Positions 24,198-33,726 of a DNA stretch of 64,000 bases are shown piece after piece. The notes below the pieces were generated by a model that was not told the origin of the DNA, made no database searches, and saw nothing but the letters and a program-made list of their open reading frames with translations. Numbering within the stretch: position 1 is the stretch's first letter; the number at the start of each line of letters is the position of its first letter. Source of the DNA: Methylocystis sp. MJC1 (GTDB lineage Bacteria; Pseudomonadota; Alphaproteobacteria; Rhizobiales; Beijerinckiaceae); assembly GCF_026427715.1 (NCBI RefSeq), contig NZ_CP107558.1, positions 2,945,001-3,009,000 of the forward strand. The letters are read 5' to 3'. A program made the translations under genes and the position numbers.

Positions 24198-25988
24198 TTA
24201 TCCCCCGTTCTTCGTCGTCTCTCCCGCCACCGCCGGCTGATCCTTTAGCCCATTCTTGATCTTGTCCAGGATCTTCGGCAGGTCGTCCGGATCGGGGCTC
24301 AGATCGCGGGCATGGTTCCATTGGAACTGCGCCTCGAGCTTGCGGCCCACGCGCCAATAGGCGTCGCCCAGATGGTCGTTGATCACCGGATCAGAGGGCT
24401 TCAGGTCGATCGCCTTCTCCAGCTCGCGCACGGCGTCGTCCCACCGGCCGAGGCGGTAATAGGCCCATCCCAGGCTGTCGACAATATAGCCGTCGCGCTG
24501 GCGCAGATCGACGGCGCGGCGCAGCATCCGGAACGCCTCGTCGAGATTGATCCCCTGATCCACCCAGCTATAGCCGAGGTAGTTCAGCACCAGCGGCTGA
24601 TCGGGGTTCAGCTCCAGCGCCTTCTTGAGGTCGGACTCGGCGCCCTTCCAATCCTTGCGGCGCTCATTGGCGATGCCGCGATAGTAGTAGAGCAGCCACT
24701 GGCCCTTGTCGGGCTTGGGCTGCAAAGCGATGACGCGCGAATAAGTCGCCGCCGCGTCGGCGAAGAGCTTGCGCGAGCGCTGGAGATTGCCCAGCGCCGT
24801 CAGCGCCTCCTGATTTTTCGGATTGGCGCCCACCACCTGGGCGAGATGCTCGCTCGCCTCCTTCGACTTGCCGAGCGTCTCGAGCAGCAGCGCCGCCTGC
24901 ACGTCGGCGTTGACCCGAAGCGCGCTGTCCTTGGGCACGCTGTCATAGAGGTCGATCGCCGTCTCTTCCTGCTTCATGCGCTCATAGACGTCGCCGAGCG
25001 TGATGATGGCGAGGGCGTTCTCGGGCGCGAGATGGAGCGCCAGGCGCAGATAGATGAGCGAGGCCAGCTCGTCGCCCGAGCGGCCGCCGACGGCGCCGAG
25101 CCCATAGAGCGCTTCGCCGGCGCCCTCCTCGGGCGTGCGCACGAAAGGCGGCAGCGGCTTACCCTCGTCGAGCGCCGTAAGGCCGGCCGTGATGATCGGA
25201 TGGCCGGGCGCCACCTCGTCGAAACCTTGATACAGCTTCTTGGCTTCGTCGCGCTGGCCGCGGCTCGCGAGGAAGCGGGCGTAGGCGTCGACGAGACGCA
25301 GCGTGTTCCGCTCGGCGCCATAGGCCGATTTGAAGCGCTTCTCGGCCTCCGCCTTGTTGCCGCCCATGTCGGCGATCAGCGCCGCGTGATAGTCGCGGAA
25401 AACGATGAAAGCCTCGTCGTTCAGCGAGTCGAGCGTCGCGAGCGCCTTGCGCGTGTCCTTGGCGCCGGCATAGGTCCAGGCGGTCAGCAGCGTCGAGGTG
25501 ATGTCGTGGCGCCGGTCGCCGCCGCTCTTGGCCAGCTCGGCCCGCGCCGCCGCGTAACGGCGGTTCTTGATGAGATCGACGCCCTTGGTCAGATGCGCGA
25601 GGCCATTGGCCTTGTCATGGGCCACGACGCGCGGCGCGAGCGCCACCGCATCGGCCATATTGCCATTGGCGAGCGCCGCGACGAAAGAGCGGTCGACCAA
25701 ATCCTGATTGTTGGGATCGTCGCGCAGCGCCTCACGGAAGAAGGTCGAGGCGGCGAGCGTGTCGCGCTCGGCGCCGGCGACGATCGCTGCGAGATAATTG
25801 CCGGAAATGCTCGACCCGACCTCGAAAGGCCGCGCGACCGAAAGGTTTCCCTCGCGGGCCAGCGCGAAGCTCGCCGTCGGGAAAGCGCACCAGGCGGCGG
25901 AAAGGGCGACGAGCGCCACGCCGCCGCGCAGCAACAGGCTCCTGGCGCCGCGGGACGCGGCAGCGAGCGGATCAGCGAAACGAGGCAC
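24198..25988 (-). CDS. Large TPR-repeat protein, probably periplasmic or membrane-anchored
   Basis: 596 residues. A hydrophobic N-terminal segment (L-L-L-R-G-G-V-A-L-V-A-L-S-A-A-W-C-A) ends in A-S-F-A-L-A, like a signal peptide. Then come at least ten tetratricopeptide repeats in two blocks, clearest at the C-terminus (for example A-L-E-L-N-P-D-Q-P-L-V-L-N-Y-L-G-Y and A-I-D-L-K-P-S-D-P-V-I-N-D-H-L-G-D-A-Y-W). The family is conserved in alphaproteobacteria as a scaffold of unknown partners. The start is GTG at 25988 with AGGAAAG upstream. The gene is preceded by about 400 bases of repeats. Confidence 0.85.
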   Translation of the reverse strand: MPRFADPLAAASRGARSLLLRGGVALVALSAAWCAFPTASFALAREGNLSVARPFEVGSSISGNYLAAIVAGAERDTLAASTFFREALRDDPNNQDLVDRSFVAALANGNMADAVALAPRVVAHDKANGLAHLTKGVDLIKNRRYAAARAELAKSGGDRRHDITSTLLTAWTYAGAKDTRKALATLDSLNDEAFIVFRDYHAALIADMGGNKAEAEKRFKSAYGAERNTLRLVDAYARFLASRGQRDEAKKLYQGFDEVAPGHPIITAGLTALDEGKPLPPFVRTPEEGAGEALYGLGAVGGRSGDELASLIYLRLALHLAPENALAIITLGDVYERMKQEETAIDLYDSVPKDSALRVNADVQAALLLETLGKSKEASEHLAQVVGANPKNQEALTALGNLQRSRKLFADAAATYSRVIALQPKPDKGQWLLYYYRGIANERRKDWKGAESDLKKALELNPDQPLVLNYLGYSWVDQGINLDEAFRMLRRAVDLRQRDGYIVDSLGWAYYRLGRWDDAVRELEKAIDLKPSDPVINDHLGDAYWRVGRKLEAQFQWNHARDLSPDPDDLPKILDKIKNGLKDQPAVAGETTKNGG

Positions 25989-26156
25989 GGGCGCTTTCCT
26001 AGGAAAAGGGCGGCGCGTCCTTGCAGCAAGACATGGCGCATCCGCCCGGACGAGTGGCCGGAGTGGTCAGGTTCGGCCCCAAAGATGGCGGTTTTGCGCC
26101 CGCGAAGCAAGGCGGAACGATGCGCCCTCGTGGCAATCCGATTATAGCGACCTGGC

Positions 26157-26306
26157 CATTGATCCCCATACCTCCCCTTCACGGGAAGGTCGGCGGCCGT
26201 AGGCCGCCGGGTGGGGCCGCGCCGCAACAGCAGTGGTGGGGCTTTACCCCACCCGACCCCGCTCACGCGGGGCCACCCTCCCCGTAAAGGGGAGGGATGG
26301 GCTCAC
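26157..26306. repeat. Imperfect palindromic repeat in the TPR-sucC gap
   Basis: CTCCCCTTCACGGGAAGG and CCCTCCCCGTAAAGGGGAGGG flank an inner C-G rich hairpin (GGCGGCCGTAGGCCGCC). The whole forms an inverted structure of about 150 bp, loosely related to family E. The 25989-26384 gap otherwise contains only the sucC terminator. Confidence 0.65.
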
Positions 26307-26325
26307 GCCCAGCATCCACCGCAAA

Positions 26326-26362
26326 AAGAAAAAGCCCCTCGTCCCTGGAAGGACGAGGGGCC
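26326..26362 (-). terminator. Rho-independent terminator of sucC
   Basis: Read on the minus strand: stem GGCCCCTCGTCC / GGACGAGGGGC with a short loop, then TTTTTCTTTTT. It lies about 25 bases beyond the sucC stop. Confidence 0.85.
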
Positions 26363-26384
26363 AAACCAGTAAGTCGACGTCAGC

Positions 26385-27575
26385 TCAGCTGATCGCCTTC
26401 ACAATCTTCTGCGCGGCGTCATCGAGATCGTCGGCCGGGATCACATTCAGCCCCGACTCGCTGATGATCTTCTTGCCCAGATCGACATTGGTGCCTTCGA
26501 GGCGCACGACCAGCGGCACCTTGAGCCCCACTTCCTTCACCGCCGCGATCACGCCTTCCGCGATGGTGTCGCAGCGCATGATGCCGCCGAAGATATTGAC
26601 CAGAATGCCCTTCACATTCGGGTCGGCGGTGATGATCTTGAAGGCCGCCGTCACCTTCTCGGTCGTGGCCCCGCCGCCGACGTCGAGGAAGTTCGCCGGG
26701 AAGGCGCCATAGAGCTTGATGATGTCCATGGTCGCCATCGCGAGGCCGGCGCCATTGACCATGCAGCCGATATTGCCGTCGAGCGAGATATAGGCGAGGT
26801 CGTGCTTCGAGGCCTCGATCTCCTTCTCGTCCTCTTCCGAGAGATCGCGCAGCTCGGCCAGCTCCGGATGGCGGTAAAGCGCGTTGTTCTCGAAGCTCAC
26901 CTTGGCGTCGAGGCAGCGCAGCTTGCCGTCCTTGGTGGTGATCAGCGGATTGATCTCGAGAAGCTCCATGTCCTTGGCGACAAAGGCCGCATAGAGCTTC
27001 GCGACGAGATCGCCCGCCTGCTTGGCGAGATCGCCCTTGAGGCCGAGCGCGTCGGCGACGCGGCGGCCGTGGTGCGGCATCAGGCCGGTGGCCGGATCGA
27101 CCGAGAAGGTGATGATCTTCTCAGGCGTGTCGTGCGCGACCTTCTCGATGTCCATGCCGCCTTCCGTCGAGACGACGAAGGCGATGCGCGAGGTCGCGCG
27201 GTCGATCAGCATGGAGAGATAGAATTCCTTCTCGATCGCGGCGCCGTCCTCGATGTAGAGGCGGTTGACCTGCTTGCCGGGCTCGCCGGTCTGGATCGTG
27301 ACGAGCGTATTGCCGAGCATCTGCCGGGCGAAGGCTTCCGCCTCTTGAATCGACTTGGCGATGCGCACGCCGCCCTGCGGGCCGGCGGCGTCTTCCTTGA
27401 ACTTGCCCTTGCCGCGGCCGCCGGCATGGATCTGCGCCTTCACCACATAGACCGGGCCGGGAAGCTTTTTGGCGGCCTCGGCGGCCTCATCGGCCTTCAG
27501 GACCGGAAAGCCAGCGGCGACGGGCGCGCCGAACTCGCGCAAAATGGCTTTGGCCTGGTATTCGTGGATATTCAT
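26385..27575 (-). CDS. sucC: Succinate-CoA ligase (ADP-forming), beta subunit
   Basis: 396 residues. The ATP-grasp N-terminus reads [20 protein letters not shown], with the nucleotide-binding [11 protein letters not shown] near residue 48. The C-terminal CoA-ligase domain has F-L-D-V-G-G-G-A-T and [10 protein letters not shown]. It makes succinyl-CoA reversibly in the TCA cycle and needs the SucD alpha subunit. Malate thiokinase MtkA is a close relative in serine-cycle methylotrophs, but the spacing of motifs favours SucC. sucD is not adjacent on either side, which is unusual. A terminator follows directly, so sucC is monocistronic. Confidence 0.9.
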   Translation of the reverse strand: MNIHEYQAKAILREFGAPVAAGFPVLKADEAAEAAKKLPGPVYVVKAQIHAGGRGKGKFKEDAAGPQGGVRIAKSIQEAEAFARQMLGNTLVTIQTGEPGKQVNRLYIEDGAAIEKEFYLSMLIDRATSRIAFVVSTEGGMDIEKVAHDTPEKIITFSVDPATGLMPHHGRRVADALGLKGDLAKQAGDLVAKLYAAFVAKDMELLEINPLITTKDGKLRCLDAKVSFENNALYRHPELAELRDLSEEDEKEIEASKHDLAYISLDGNIGCMVNGAGLAMATMDIIKLYGAFPANFLDVGGGATTEKVTAAFKIITADPNVKGILVNIFGGIMRCDTIAEGVIAAVKEVGLKVPLVVRLEGTNVDLGKKIISESGLNVIPADDLDDAAQKIVKAIS

Positions 27576-27850
27576 GCCGGAGTCTCTCCTCGAAGCAAAA
27601 ACGGCGCGCCTTTTGGCCTGGCGCTTAATGGCCATGGCGGGGCGGAGTCGTCAAGCGGGTGAGCGGGCGAGCGAGAGAATGCTGGGCGGGAGCAAATCCC
27701 TCCCCGTTGCATAGGAGGGCGGCGCCGAAAGCGGCGTCGGGCAGAGTAAGGCCACAATTGGTAGCCGGCTCAGCACCATGTTCAATTCGGGGAAGGAGCA
27801 AACTACCTCCTACCAAAGCCTCGGCTTATGTGAGGCAGGAGCAACTCCAC

Positions 27851-28015
27851 ATGAATTCTAGAGACGTCGAAAAATGCCCGCAATGCGATGGCACTGGTGT
27901 TGATCCACAGCAACGGCCCAAACCAACTCCTGAGGGACAAGTAAGCGCCGACAAGTGCGTCCAGTGCGGCGGAACAGGTCGAGTTCCAACCGCGCGCAAA
28001 AAGCGATCGAATTAA
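27851..28015 (+). CDS. Small DnaJ-type zinc-ribbon protein
   Basis: 54 residues with two C-x-x-C-x-G-T-G knuckles: K-C-P-Q-C-D-G-T-G near residue 8 and K-C-V-Q-C-G-G-T-G near 36. Together they can bind one zinc as in the DnaJ central domain. Small stand-alone versions are common in bacteria and their role is unknown. AGGAG ten bases upstream of the ATG supports translation. Its TAA is followed at once by the ATG of a broken membrane gene. Base composition falls here compared with neighbouring housekeeping genes, suggesting an accessory locus. Confidence 0.7.
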   Translation: MNSRDVEKCPQCDGTGVDPQQRPKPTPEGQVSADKCVQCGGTGRVPTARKKRSN

Positions 28016-28338
28016 ATGCGCAGCCTCAGTAAGGGTTGCAGTGAGCTGATTTTTGAGGTTTGCGCGGCGTTGTCCGCGCTCACGGCGGCCGTCTACTGGT
28101 TCCGATCAGCATGGGGCGATCTACCGCAGATGGGAAGTTACTGGGTAGCGTCCCAAAAGATGACCCATTTTTCCAAGCGATGCTGTCCGCAGCAGAAATG
28201 AATCAGAAAGGAGCGTGTTTCAGTGGGGTTTCTGCTGTATTTTGGTGCTTAAGAATTTTGGTAAACAGGTTTTGGCCAGAGTCATACCTCCCCTGGGTTA
28301 AAGGATGGCGTTTAAGACGAACTCAAAGGAAAGAGTAG
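28016..28338 (+). pseudogene. Probable frameshifted small membrane protein
   Basis: Two overlapping frames look like halves of one gene. The first starts at the ATG at 28016 (abutting the previous stop) and gives a hydrophobic segment, E-V-C-A-A-L-S-A-L-T-A-A-V-Y-W-F-R-S-A. The second, entered around 28095-28125, gives D-G-K-L-L-G-S-V-P-K-D-D-P-F-F-Q and then S-A-A-E-M-N-Q-K and a second hydrophobic segment. A one-base shift would join them into a two-helix protein. No family was recognised. Confidence 0.4.
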
Positions 28339-28369
28339 GTCTTGGTCTTCATCTAAAATCCTCTCGAAT

Positions 28370-28681
28370 TTACCCTCCGTCCCCCTTCTTATTCCGGCGC
28401 GCCGCCAACAGCGGCAAGGCATCGAAATCAGCTCTCATGAACGCCTCTTTCTTGGCGCGGCTCCAGCCCTTGATCCGTCGCTCGGTTGCTATAGCATCCG
28501 TCAACTGCTCGAAATGCGCGGACCAAAGCAGCTTCACGGGCCGCCGCCGCGATGTGTATTCGGCGTTGATCCCGGCATTGTGCTCGCCGACGCGAGTTTC
28601 GACCTCCTTGCGCGTCAAGCCTGTGTAATAGCTGCCGTCGGCGCAATGGAGGATGTAGACACTCGCGCCTTCGATCCCCAT
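28370..28681 (-). CDS. GIY-YIG nuclease family protein
   Basis: 103 residues with the compact GIY-YIG domain of the UPF0213/YhbQ type. The G-I-Y part is V-Y-I-L-H-C and the Y-I-G part Y-Y-T-G-L-T, followed by the conserved Arg in R-V-G-E-H-N-A-G and the Y-T-S-R-R-R-P-V-K-L-L-W stretch with the catalytic-site E in A-T-E-R-R-I-K-G-W-S. Single-domain members may cleave branched or damaged DNA, but the exact substrate is unknown. The start is ATG 28681. A decayed family A repeat lies directly upstream. Confidence 0.88.
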   Translation of the reverse strand: MGIEGASVYILHCADGSYYTGLTRKEVETRVGEHNAGINAEYTSRRRPVKLLWSAHFEQLTDAIATERRIKGWSRAKKEAFMRADFDALPLLAARRNKKGDGG

Positions 28682-28690
28682 CGCAGTCCT

Positions 28691-28755
28691 CGTGCTTCAA
28701 GACAGCGGCTTCGCCGCTTCCTCAGCATGAGAACTGCTTTGCGTGTCCGCAAGCG
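28691..28755. repeat. Decayed half copy of repeat family A
   Basis: GTGCTTCAAGACAGCGGCTT, CTTCCTCAGCATGAG and GCGCTTTAG-like segments match the first module of the element at 28801 with several changes. Confidence 0.55.
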
Positions 28756-28800
28756 CTTTAGAGGCCCCCGAACGGGCGTCACCTTCGATTAAGAGGCGCG

Positions 28801-28943
28801 GACGCCCCTCGTGCTTCGAGACGCCTGCTGCGCAGGCTCCTCAGCATGAGGGGCTTCTGCATCTACGCCAAACACTTAGGCCTCATCCTGAGGAGCGAGC
28901 GAAGCTCGCGTCTCGAAGGACGAGGCCGCCTCGGAGGTTTGTT
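28801..28943. repeat. BIME-like palindromic repeat, family A, copy 3
   Basis: Third near-complete copy, closest to copy 2: CTTCGAGACGCCTGCTGCGC, AGGCTCCTCAGCATGAGGGG, then CCTGAGGAGCGAGCGAAGCT and CGTCTCGAAGGACGAGGCCG. Confidence 0.85.
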
Positions 28944-29786
28944 GACAAACCAGAGAGCGCGAAGCCCTAAATTTATTTTGTCGCCCTCTCCCCGCGCACG
29001 CGCGGGGAGAGGGGGCAGAGCGCGGCCCTCCATAGAAAAATTCGCTCCCGAGTTTATCCCCACCCTCCAAAACCGCCTTATCCTTCCCCCGCCTCGCCAA
29101 CTTGCAGGGGCGTCGTCAGGGTCGGCGGCGCCGGCGGGGTCGGTTAAGCGCGGGACGCGACCCTCGTTCCGCGCGGGAATCCGGCGCCGCCCGCCGGGTC
29201 TCTCCTTCGTGGGGAGATTGCGTGGCGCTTGTCACGCAAAGGCTGGGCATAATTTCCGCGCCCGCAACACGCGGCCCGAGTACCGAAAGGGAAAGCGCCG
29301 GCGGGCCGGAGGCGGCGCATGTCGAGGCCCTTGCGACGCGCTCGGGTGGCCAGAAACCATCCGGGAAAGAAGCAGTCGCCGTCTGGCGGCTGTGCCCGAA
29401 GGGCCAAGGTCACAGGATGACCCCACCCCGGACGGAAAGGTGCGCGCGAATAAAGACCGCAGCCGGACGCCCTGGTTCCGATGCGTTTGCTTCCTTCACG
29501 CGACCGGCCGAACGGGGCCGGGGCGTCCCAGCTTCCTGCCATCGCCTTGCGTCGGAAACGGCGGCGGGGGATTCGGCGCTGGGCGGCTCCTGTGGCGACA
29601 CTCGTGGAGCTGCATCGCCCCCATCCCTGCCCCTCCTGGCCTTCGGCTTAAGCTTTGCCAAATCCCGAGTTTCGAAAAGACTTTCTTGGTCGGGTTGTTG
29701 CTTACGTGCAACAGACGCTCGACACTGCAGACAGCTATAAGGGCTCAAGCTGCTCTTGAAAGCTTGGCAACTGAAGGATTAATCCA
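28944..29786. other. Unassigned 840-bp stretch without a convincing gene
   Basis: After a family E hairpin (28983-29014) this very GC-rich stretch has overlapping frames on both strands (for example 29102-29740 plus, 29144-29542 minus), but none has a recognisable motif, ribosome-binding site or sensible composition. Several hairpins are possible (for example around CGGCGGGCCGGAGGCGG at about 29297). It could hold a structured RNA, degraded coding DNA or just spacer. I compared it by eye with RNase P RNA, tmRNA and rRNA conserved cores and saw no match. Confidence 0.4.
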
Positions 29787-30965
29787 TTGCCATTCATTCT
29801 GTCTCAAGTCATTGACGCATGCCGGTGGGTCGGAGCTCTGCTCGTTCTGGCCGTTCACGCGACTAACATGTTTGTGAACCTCGCCGACATCATGAGTGCG
29901 CCGCATTCATCTTTCGTCTACGCATGGTGGTTTGTCGTCAGCTTCGAGCTTGGCCATCAGGCGGTCGTTGGCTTCTTTGTAATATCAGGCTATCTCGTCG
30001 GCGGCGCCGTCCTGGCTTACCTGAGAAAGCAGCAAGACTTTCTTCGTGAATATCTCATCCACCGGTTCGCGCGGATCTATATTGTCCTTATCCCCGCCCT
30101 TCTCCTTACGGTGGTGCTAGACGGCGCCGGGCGCGTTCTGTTTTTGGCGAGCGGCGTTTATGACTTGCCCGTATTCCAGGGCCACTTCGCTCCGCGCCTC
30201 TTTGTGACCAACCTTCTGAACCTGCAAAGCATCCTTTCAGAATTTTTCGGCACCAACGGCCCTCTTTGGTCGCTTGCGTGTGAATTTTGGTACTATATCA
30301 CCTTCCCGCTGTTGTTGCTGCCGCTGGCGCGAAACTATTCGCTCGGCCTTAGGCTTGCCGGCTTTCTCTTCGGCGTGGCCCTGTGCTGGGTGTTCGCGAC
30401 ATCCTCCCACTGGTTCAGGTGGGGTTATTTACTTTGGGCGATGGGAGCGCTCGCGACGCTGGCGCAGCGGCCTCCGATCACATCGCGGTGGCTGGCGCTT
30501 GCTCTCTACGCTGGCGTCGTCATCCCCGTTCGCCTGCTCGTGCGCGGGCCGTTACTTGCCGCGTACCCCTGGCTGCAAGACGCCGCCGATCTCATGACAG
30601 CCGTGTTCTTGGTGAATTTCGTGCTCGCCCTGCGGTTCAGCCCGGAAGAAGGGTGGGCGCTTTTTCGTCCCAAGCTGCACAAGAAACTCGCCGATTTTTC
30701 ATTCTCGCTCTACAGCATCCACCTCCCGGTGCTGGTCTTTTTCCGCGCAGCTGTCGCGCAGGCTATGGGAGCGTCCTGGCCGCAACAGCCCGCAACGCCT
30801 GCCCATTGGATGACGCTGGCCGCAGCGATGAGCCTCGCCGTTGGCGCGGGCTATCTGTTCTCGCGTTACACAGAGGCGCACACCGGCGCGGCTCGACGTT
30901 ACCTGCGGCAGATGCTCGCGCGTTTCGAACGCATTGCGCCAAGCCAGTCTGCGCCCGCGCCCTAA
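29787..30965 (+). CDS. Acyltransferase 3 family membrane protein
   Basis: 392 residues with about ten transmembrane segments. The acyltransferase-3 (OafA/NodX) signature near the N-terminus is R-W-V-G-A-L-L-V-L-A-V-H, with catalytic His24. F-F-V-I-S-G-Y-L-V-G follows near residue 62, then H-R-F-A-R-I-Y near 91, and G-P-L-W-S-L-A-C-E-F-W-Y-Y near 157. Such enzymes O-acylate polysaccharides or other surface glycans in the inner membrane. The target is unknown because no glycan cluster is nearby. TTG at 29787 is the start, with AAGGA upstream. It stands alone beside the unassigned stretch and is probably accessory. Confidence 0.88.
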   Translation: MPFILSQVIDACRWVGALLVLAVHATNMFVNLADIMSAPHSSFVYAWWFVVSFELGHQAVVGFFVISGYLVGGAVLAYLRKQQDFLREYLIHRFARIYIVLIPALLLTVVLDGAGRVLFLASGVYDLPVFQGHFAPRLFVTNLLNLQSILSEFFGTNGPLWSLACEFWYYITFPLLLLPLARNYSLGLRLAGFLFGVALCWVFATSSHWFRWGYLLWAMGALATLAQRPPITSRWLALALYAGVVIPVRLLVRGPLLAAYPWLQDAADLMTAVFLVNFVLALRFSPEEGWALFRPKLHKKLADFSFSLYSIHLPVLVFFRAAVAQAMGASWPQQPATPAHWMTLAAAMSLAVGAGYLFSRYTEAHTGAARRYLRQMLARFERIAPSQSAPAP

Positions 30966-31009
30966 AAGAGGTTTCATGTCTGGCTGAGGGCGTCCATGGA
31001 ACTGCGTCG

Positions 31010-31180
31010 CCCCCCTACCCCTCCCCGCCACTTCGTGGGGGGAGGGAGAAGAGCGGCACCGTTAGCGCGCTTTCCGCTCGCATGGAATCATGCGAGCGAT
31101 AAGAAAGCGCGCAGAGTCAAAAAGCTGGAGCGCATTCTTATCGCAAAAGTCTATCAACTTTTGCGGAATGCGCTCTAGCG
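31010..31180. repeat. Repeat cluster downstream of the acyltransferase gene
   Basis: A family E hairpin (31010-31046) is followed by two further palindromes. One has CGCTCGCATGGAATCATGCGAGCG. The other (31131-31180) pairs GAGCGCATTCTTATCGCAAAAG with CTTTTGCGGAATGCGCTC-like arms; this is a widespread alphaproteobacterial intergenic palindrome. No gene was found between 30966 and 31238. Confidence 0.65.
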
Positions 31181-31238
31181 ATCAACGAGACACAATGGCG
31201 AATTTGGGCCTGAGCCGCCTCCCTCCCCCGCGAAATCC

Positions 31239-33176
31239 CTACGCCACCCCCTTCACATCTGGTGGCGTCGCCTCATCGGCCAACTGCCCCAGCGCCTCGT
31301 CGATACCGAGCTGCGTCTGCTGCTGCGAGCCGAGGCGGCGGATGGAGATCGTGCGTTCGGCCGCCTCCTTCTTGCCGGCGACGAGAAGCACGGGAACCTT
31401 GGCGAGCGAATGTTCGCGTACCTTGTAGGTGATCTTCTCGTTGCGCGCGTCAACATCGACATTGAGACCGAGCTTGCGCGCCGCCGCCGCCACCTCATAA
31501 GCGTAGTCGTCGGCCTCCTGCGTGATCGTACAAATGACGATCTGCAACGGCGAGAGCCACAGCGGCAGATGGCCGGCGTAATGCTCGATCAAAATGCCGG
31601 TGAAGCGTTCGAGCGAGCCGAACATGGCGCGGTGGATCATCACCGGGACCTTCTTCTCGCTGTCGGCGCCGATGTAGAAAGCGCCGAAGCGCACGGGCAG
31701 GTTGAAGTCGACCTGCGTCGTGCCGCATTGCCATTCTCGGCCGATGGCGTCGCGCAGCGTATATTCGAGCTTGGGTCCATAGAAAGCGCCTTCGCCCTCC
31801 TGAACGCCGGTCTTCAGCCCGCGCTTGGCGAGTTCATCCAGCACGCGCCACAACGCCGCTTCCGCCTTGTCCCAGGCTTCGTCGGAGCCCACGCGCTTCT
31901 GGGGGCGGGTCGACAGCTTCACCACCACATCATCGAAGCCGAAGTCGCGATAGATGGTGAGGATGAGGTCGTTGATCTTCAGCGCCTCGTCCATGATCTG
32001 GTCTTCGGAGCAGAAGATATGCGCGTCGTCCTGCGTGAAGGCGCGCACGCGCATCATGCCATGCAGCGCGCCCGAGGGCTCGTAGCGATGCACGACGCCG
32101 AACTCGGCGATCTTCACCGGCAGGTCGCGATAGGACTTCAAGCCGTTCTTGAAGATCTGCACATGGCCAGGGCAGTTCATCGGCTTGATCGCGAAGACGC
32201 GTTCGTCCTCCGTCTTGGTGACGAACATGTTCTCGCGATAGGTCTGCCAATGGCCGGAGGTTTCCCACAAGGCGCGGTCGAGCACCTGCGGCGTGTTGAC
32301 CTCGGTGTATCCGGCGGCCTTCTGCTTGCGGCGCATGTAGGAGACGAGCGACTGGAAGAGCGTCCAGCCCTTCGGATGCCAGAAGATCGCGCCCGGTCCC
32401 TCCTCCTGGAAATGGAAGAGATCCATCTCGCGGCCCAGGCGCCGATGGTCGCGGCGCTCGGCCTCCTCCAGGCGATGCAGATAGGCGTCCAACTCCTCCT
32501 GCGTCGTCCAGGCGGTGCCATAGATGCGCGAGAGCATGGGCTTGGTCGAGTCGCCGCGCCAATAGGCGCCCGCGACCTTCATCAGCTTGAAGGCGTTGCC
32601 GATCTTGCCGACCGAGGGCAGATGCGGGCCGCGGCAGAGATCGAGCCAGTGCCCCTGCTTGTAGACCGAGAGCGGCTCGTCCGACTTGATGCTGTCGATC
32701 AGCTCGCCCTTGAAGGTCTCGCCCTTGGCGATGAACCATGTCTTGGCGTGATCGCGGTCCCATTCCTCGCGCAAGATCGGCGCGTCGCGGGCGATAATCT
32801 CGCGCATCTTCTTCTCGATGACCGGCAGGTCCTCGGGGGTGAAGGGCTCGGCGCGGTGGAAGTCGTAATAGAAGCCGTTCTCGATGACCGGGCCGATCGT
32901 CACCTGCGTGCCGGGGTAAAGCTCCTGCACGGCCTCGGCCAGCACATGGGCGGCGTCGTGGCGAATGAGCTCCAGCGCGCGGGGATCGTCGCGCGAGACG
33001 AATTCGATCCTGGCGTCCTTCTGGACGGGCTTCATCAGATCGACGAGCGCGCCGTCGAGCGTCATGGCGACGCTGCGCTTGGCCAGAGAGGGGGAGATGC
33101 TTTTGGCGATGTCGAAGCCGGTGACGCCGGGCTCGAACTGACGGGACGCCCCGTCGGGGAAAGTAACCGCAACCAT
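31239..33176 (-). CDS. thrS: Threonyl-tRNA synthetase
   Basis: 645 residues, full length. The domains are an N-terminal TGS domain (about 1-62), an editing domain with H-D-A-A-H-V-L-A near 73 and C-R-G-P-H-L near 182, and the class II catalytic core. The core carries the zinc-site Cys in M-N-C-P-G-H near 334, motif 2 around [10 protein letters not shown], and motif 3 G-S-L-E-R-F. The C-terminal anticodon-binding domain starts near 540. It charges tRNA-Thr in the cytoplasm. The ATG at 33176 is clear. No leader attenuator was recognised in the 230-bp gap upstream. Confidence 0.97.
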   Translation of the reverse strand: MVAVTFPDGASRQFEPGVTGFDIAKSISPSLAKRSVAMTLDGALVDLMKPVQKDARIEFVSRDDPRALELIRHDAAHVLAEAVQELYPGTQVTIGPVIENGFYYDFHRAEPFTPEDLPVIEKKMREIIARDAPILREEWDRDHAKTWFIAKGETFKGELIDSIKSDEPLSVYKQGHWLDLCRGPHLPSVGKIGNAFKLMKVAGAYWRGDSTKPMLSRIYGTAWTTQEELDAYLHRLEEAERRDHRRLGREMDLFHFQEEGPGAIFWHPKGWTLFQSLVSYMRRKQKAAGYTEVNTPQVLDRALWETSGHWQTYRENMFVTKTEDERVFAIKPMNCPGHVQIFKNGLKSYRDLPVKIAEFGVVHRYEPSGALHGMMRVRAFTQDDAHIFCSEDQIMDEALKINDLILTIYRDFGFDDVVVKLSTRPQKRVGSDEAWDKAEAALWRVLDELAKRGLKTGVQEGEGAFYGPKLEYTLRDAIGREWQCGTTQVDFNLPVRFGAFYIGADSEKKVPVMIHRAMFGSLERFTGILIEHYAGHLPLWLSPLQIVICTITQEADDYAYEVAAAARKLGLNVDVDARNEKITYKVREHSLAKVPVLLVAGKKEAAERTISIRRLGSQQQTQLGIDEALGQLADEATPPDVKGVA

Positions 33177-33405
33177 ATGACGCTCCTGTCGCGCTCATTC
33201 GCCGACACGGATCGGCGTGAGTCGCTTAGCGATTTGTGAAGGAGCGCGTTGTAACGCCGCGGGCGCGGCGGCGCAATCGAGGCCGCAGCCAGTCAGCCTC
33301 CGCCGCCGGCCTCTGTGTAAAAAAGAATGCCTCCAACACGCGCAATAATGGCTTTCAAAGCAGCCCGCCGACCCCCCTCTGGTCGACGGTCTTGGAGGGG
33401 GGAAG

Positions 33406-33705
33406 CTACTCTTCCTCCCCCTCCTCCCTGTGCGCTTCGGAAACGGCCGAAGCGACGTCGGCGACGGAAAGGAACTCGTCCTTGTCCACGTCCTTGAGAA
33501 TGTCGCCCAGACTTTCGGAGCTGTCCTTAGTCCAGTTGACCTCCTCCTTGCCGTGTTGGCGGATGAGATCCTCCTTGGAGATCGGGAAGCTTGCGCCATG
33601 GAGCGCCTGCGTCACCGATGCGACGCCGAAGGCGAAGCCCTTTGCAGGTCCCTTGTGGCCGCTGCCGCGACCCTCGCCCGTGTTTCCGGTCGTTCGAGGC
33701 ATCAT
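33406..33705 (-). CDS. DUF2795-like small protein
   Basis: 99 residues. After a basic N-terminus comes F-P-I-S-K-E-D-L-I-R-Q-H and S-L-G-D-I-L-K-D-V-D-K-D-E-F-L-S-V-A-D-V, which resembles the DUF2795 fold, followed by an acidic tail (E-E-G-E-E-E). The function is unknown; DUF2795 proteins often accompany general-stress genes. AGGAGG lies just upstream, two bases from the ATG at 33705 and five from the next ATG at 33702, so the latter may be the true start. It is the last gene of the hydrophilin array. A GC-rich hairpin beyond it (33373-33402) lacks a T-run. Confidence 0.7.
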   Translation of the reverse strand: MMPRTTGNTGEGRGSGHKGPAKGFAFGVASVTQALHGASFPISKEDLIRQHGKEEVNWTKDSSESLGDILKDVDKDEFLSVADVASAVSEAHREEGEEE

Positions 33706-33726
33706 GTCCTCCTGGTCCGGCTTGCG

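Noticed and set aside
24312..26147. 611-residue open frame opposite the TPR gene
   Set aside because: A high-GC antisense frame; the minus strand has clear TPR repeats.
29102..29740. Overlapping frames of 212 (plus) and 132 (minus) residues
   Set aside because: Both are Arg/Gly/Pro-rich without motifs and overlap each other; no ribosome-binding site.
31410..33239. 609-residue open frame opposite thrS
   Set aside because: Antisense shadow; all conserved motifs are on the minus strand.
33373..33402. Strong CCCCCCTC/GAGGGGGG hairpin as terminator of the hydrophilin array
   Set aside because: No T-run follows on the minus strand, so intrinsic termination is not supported.
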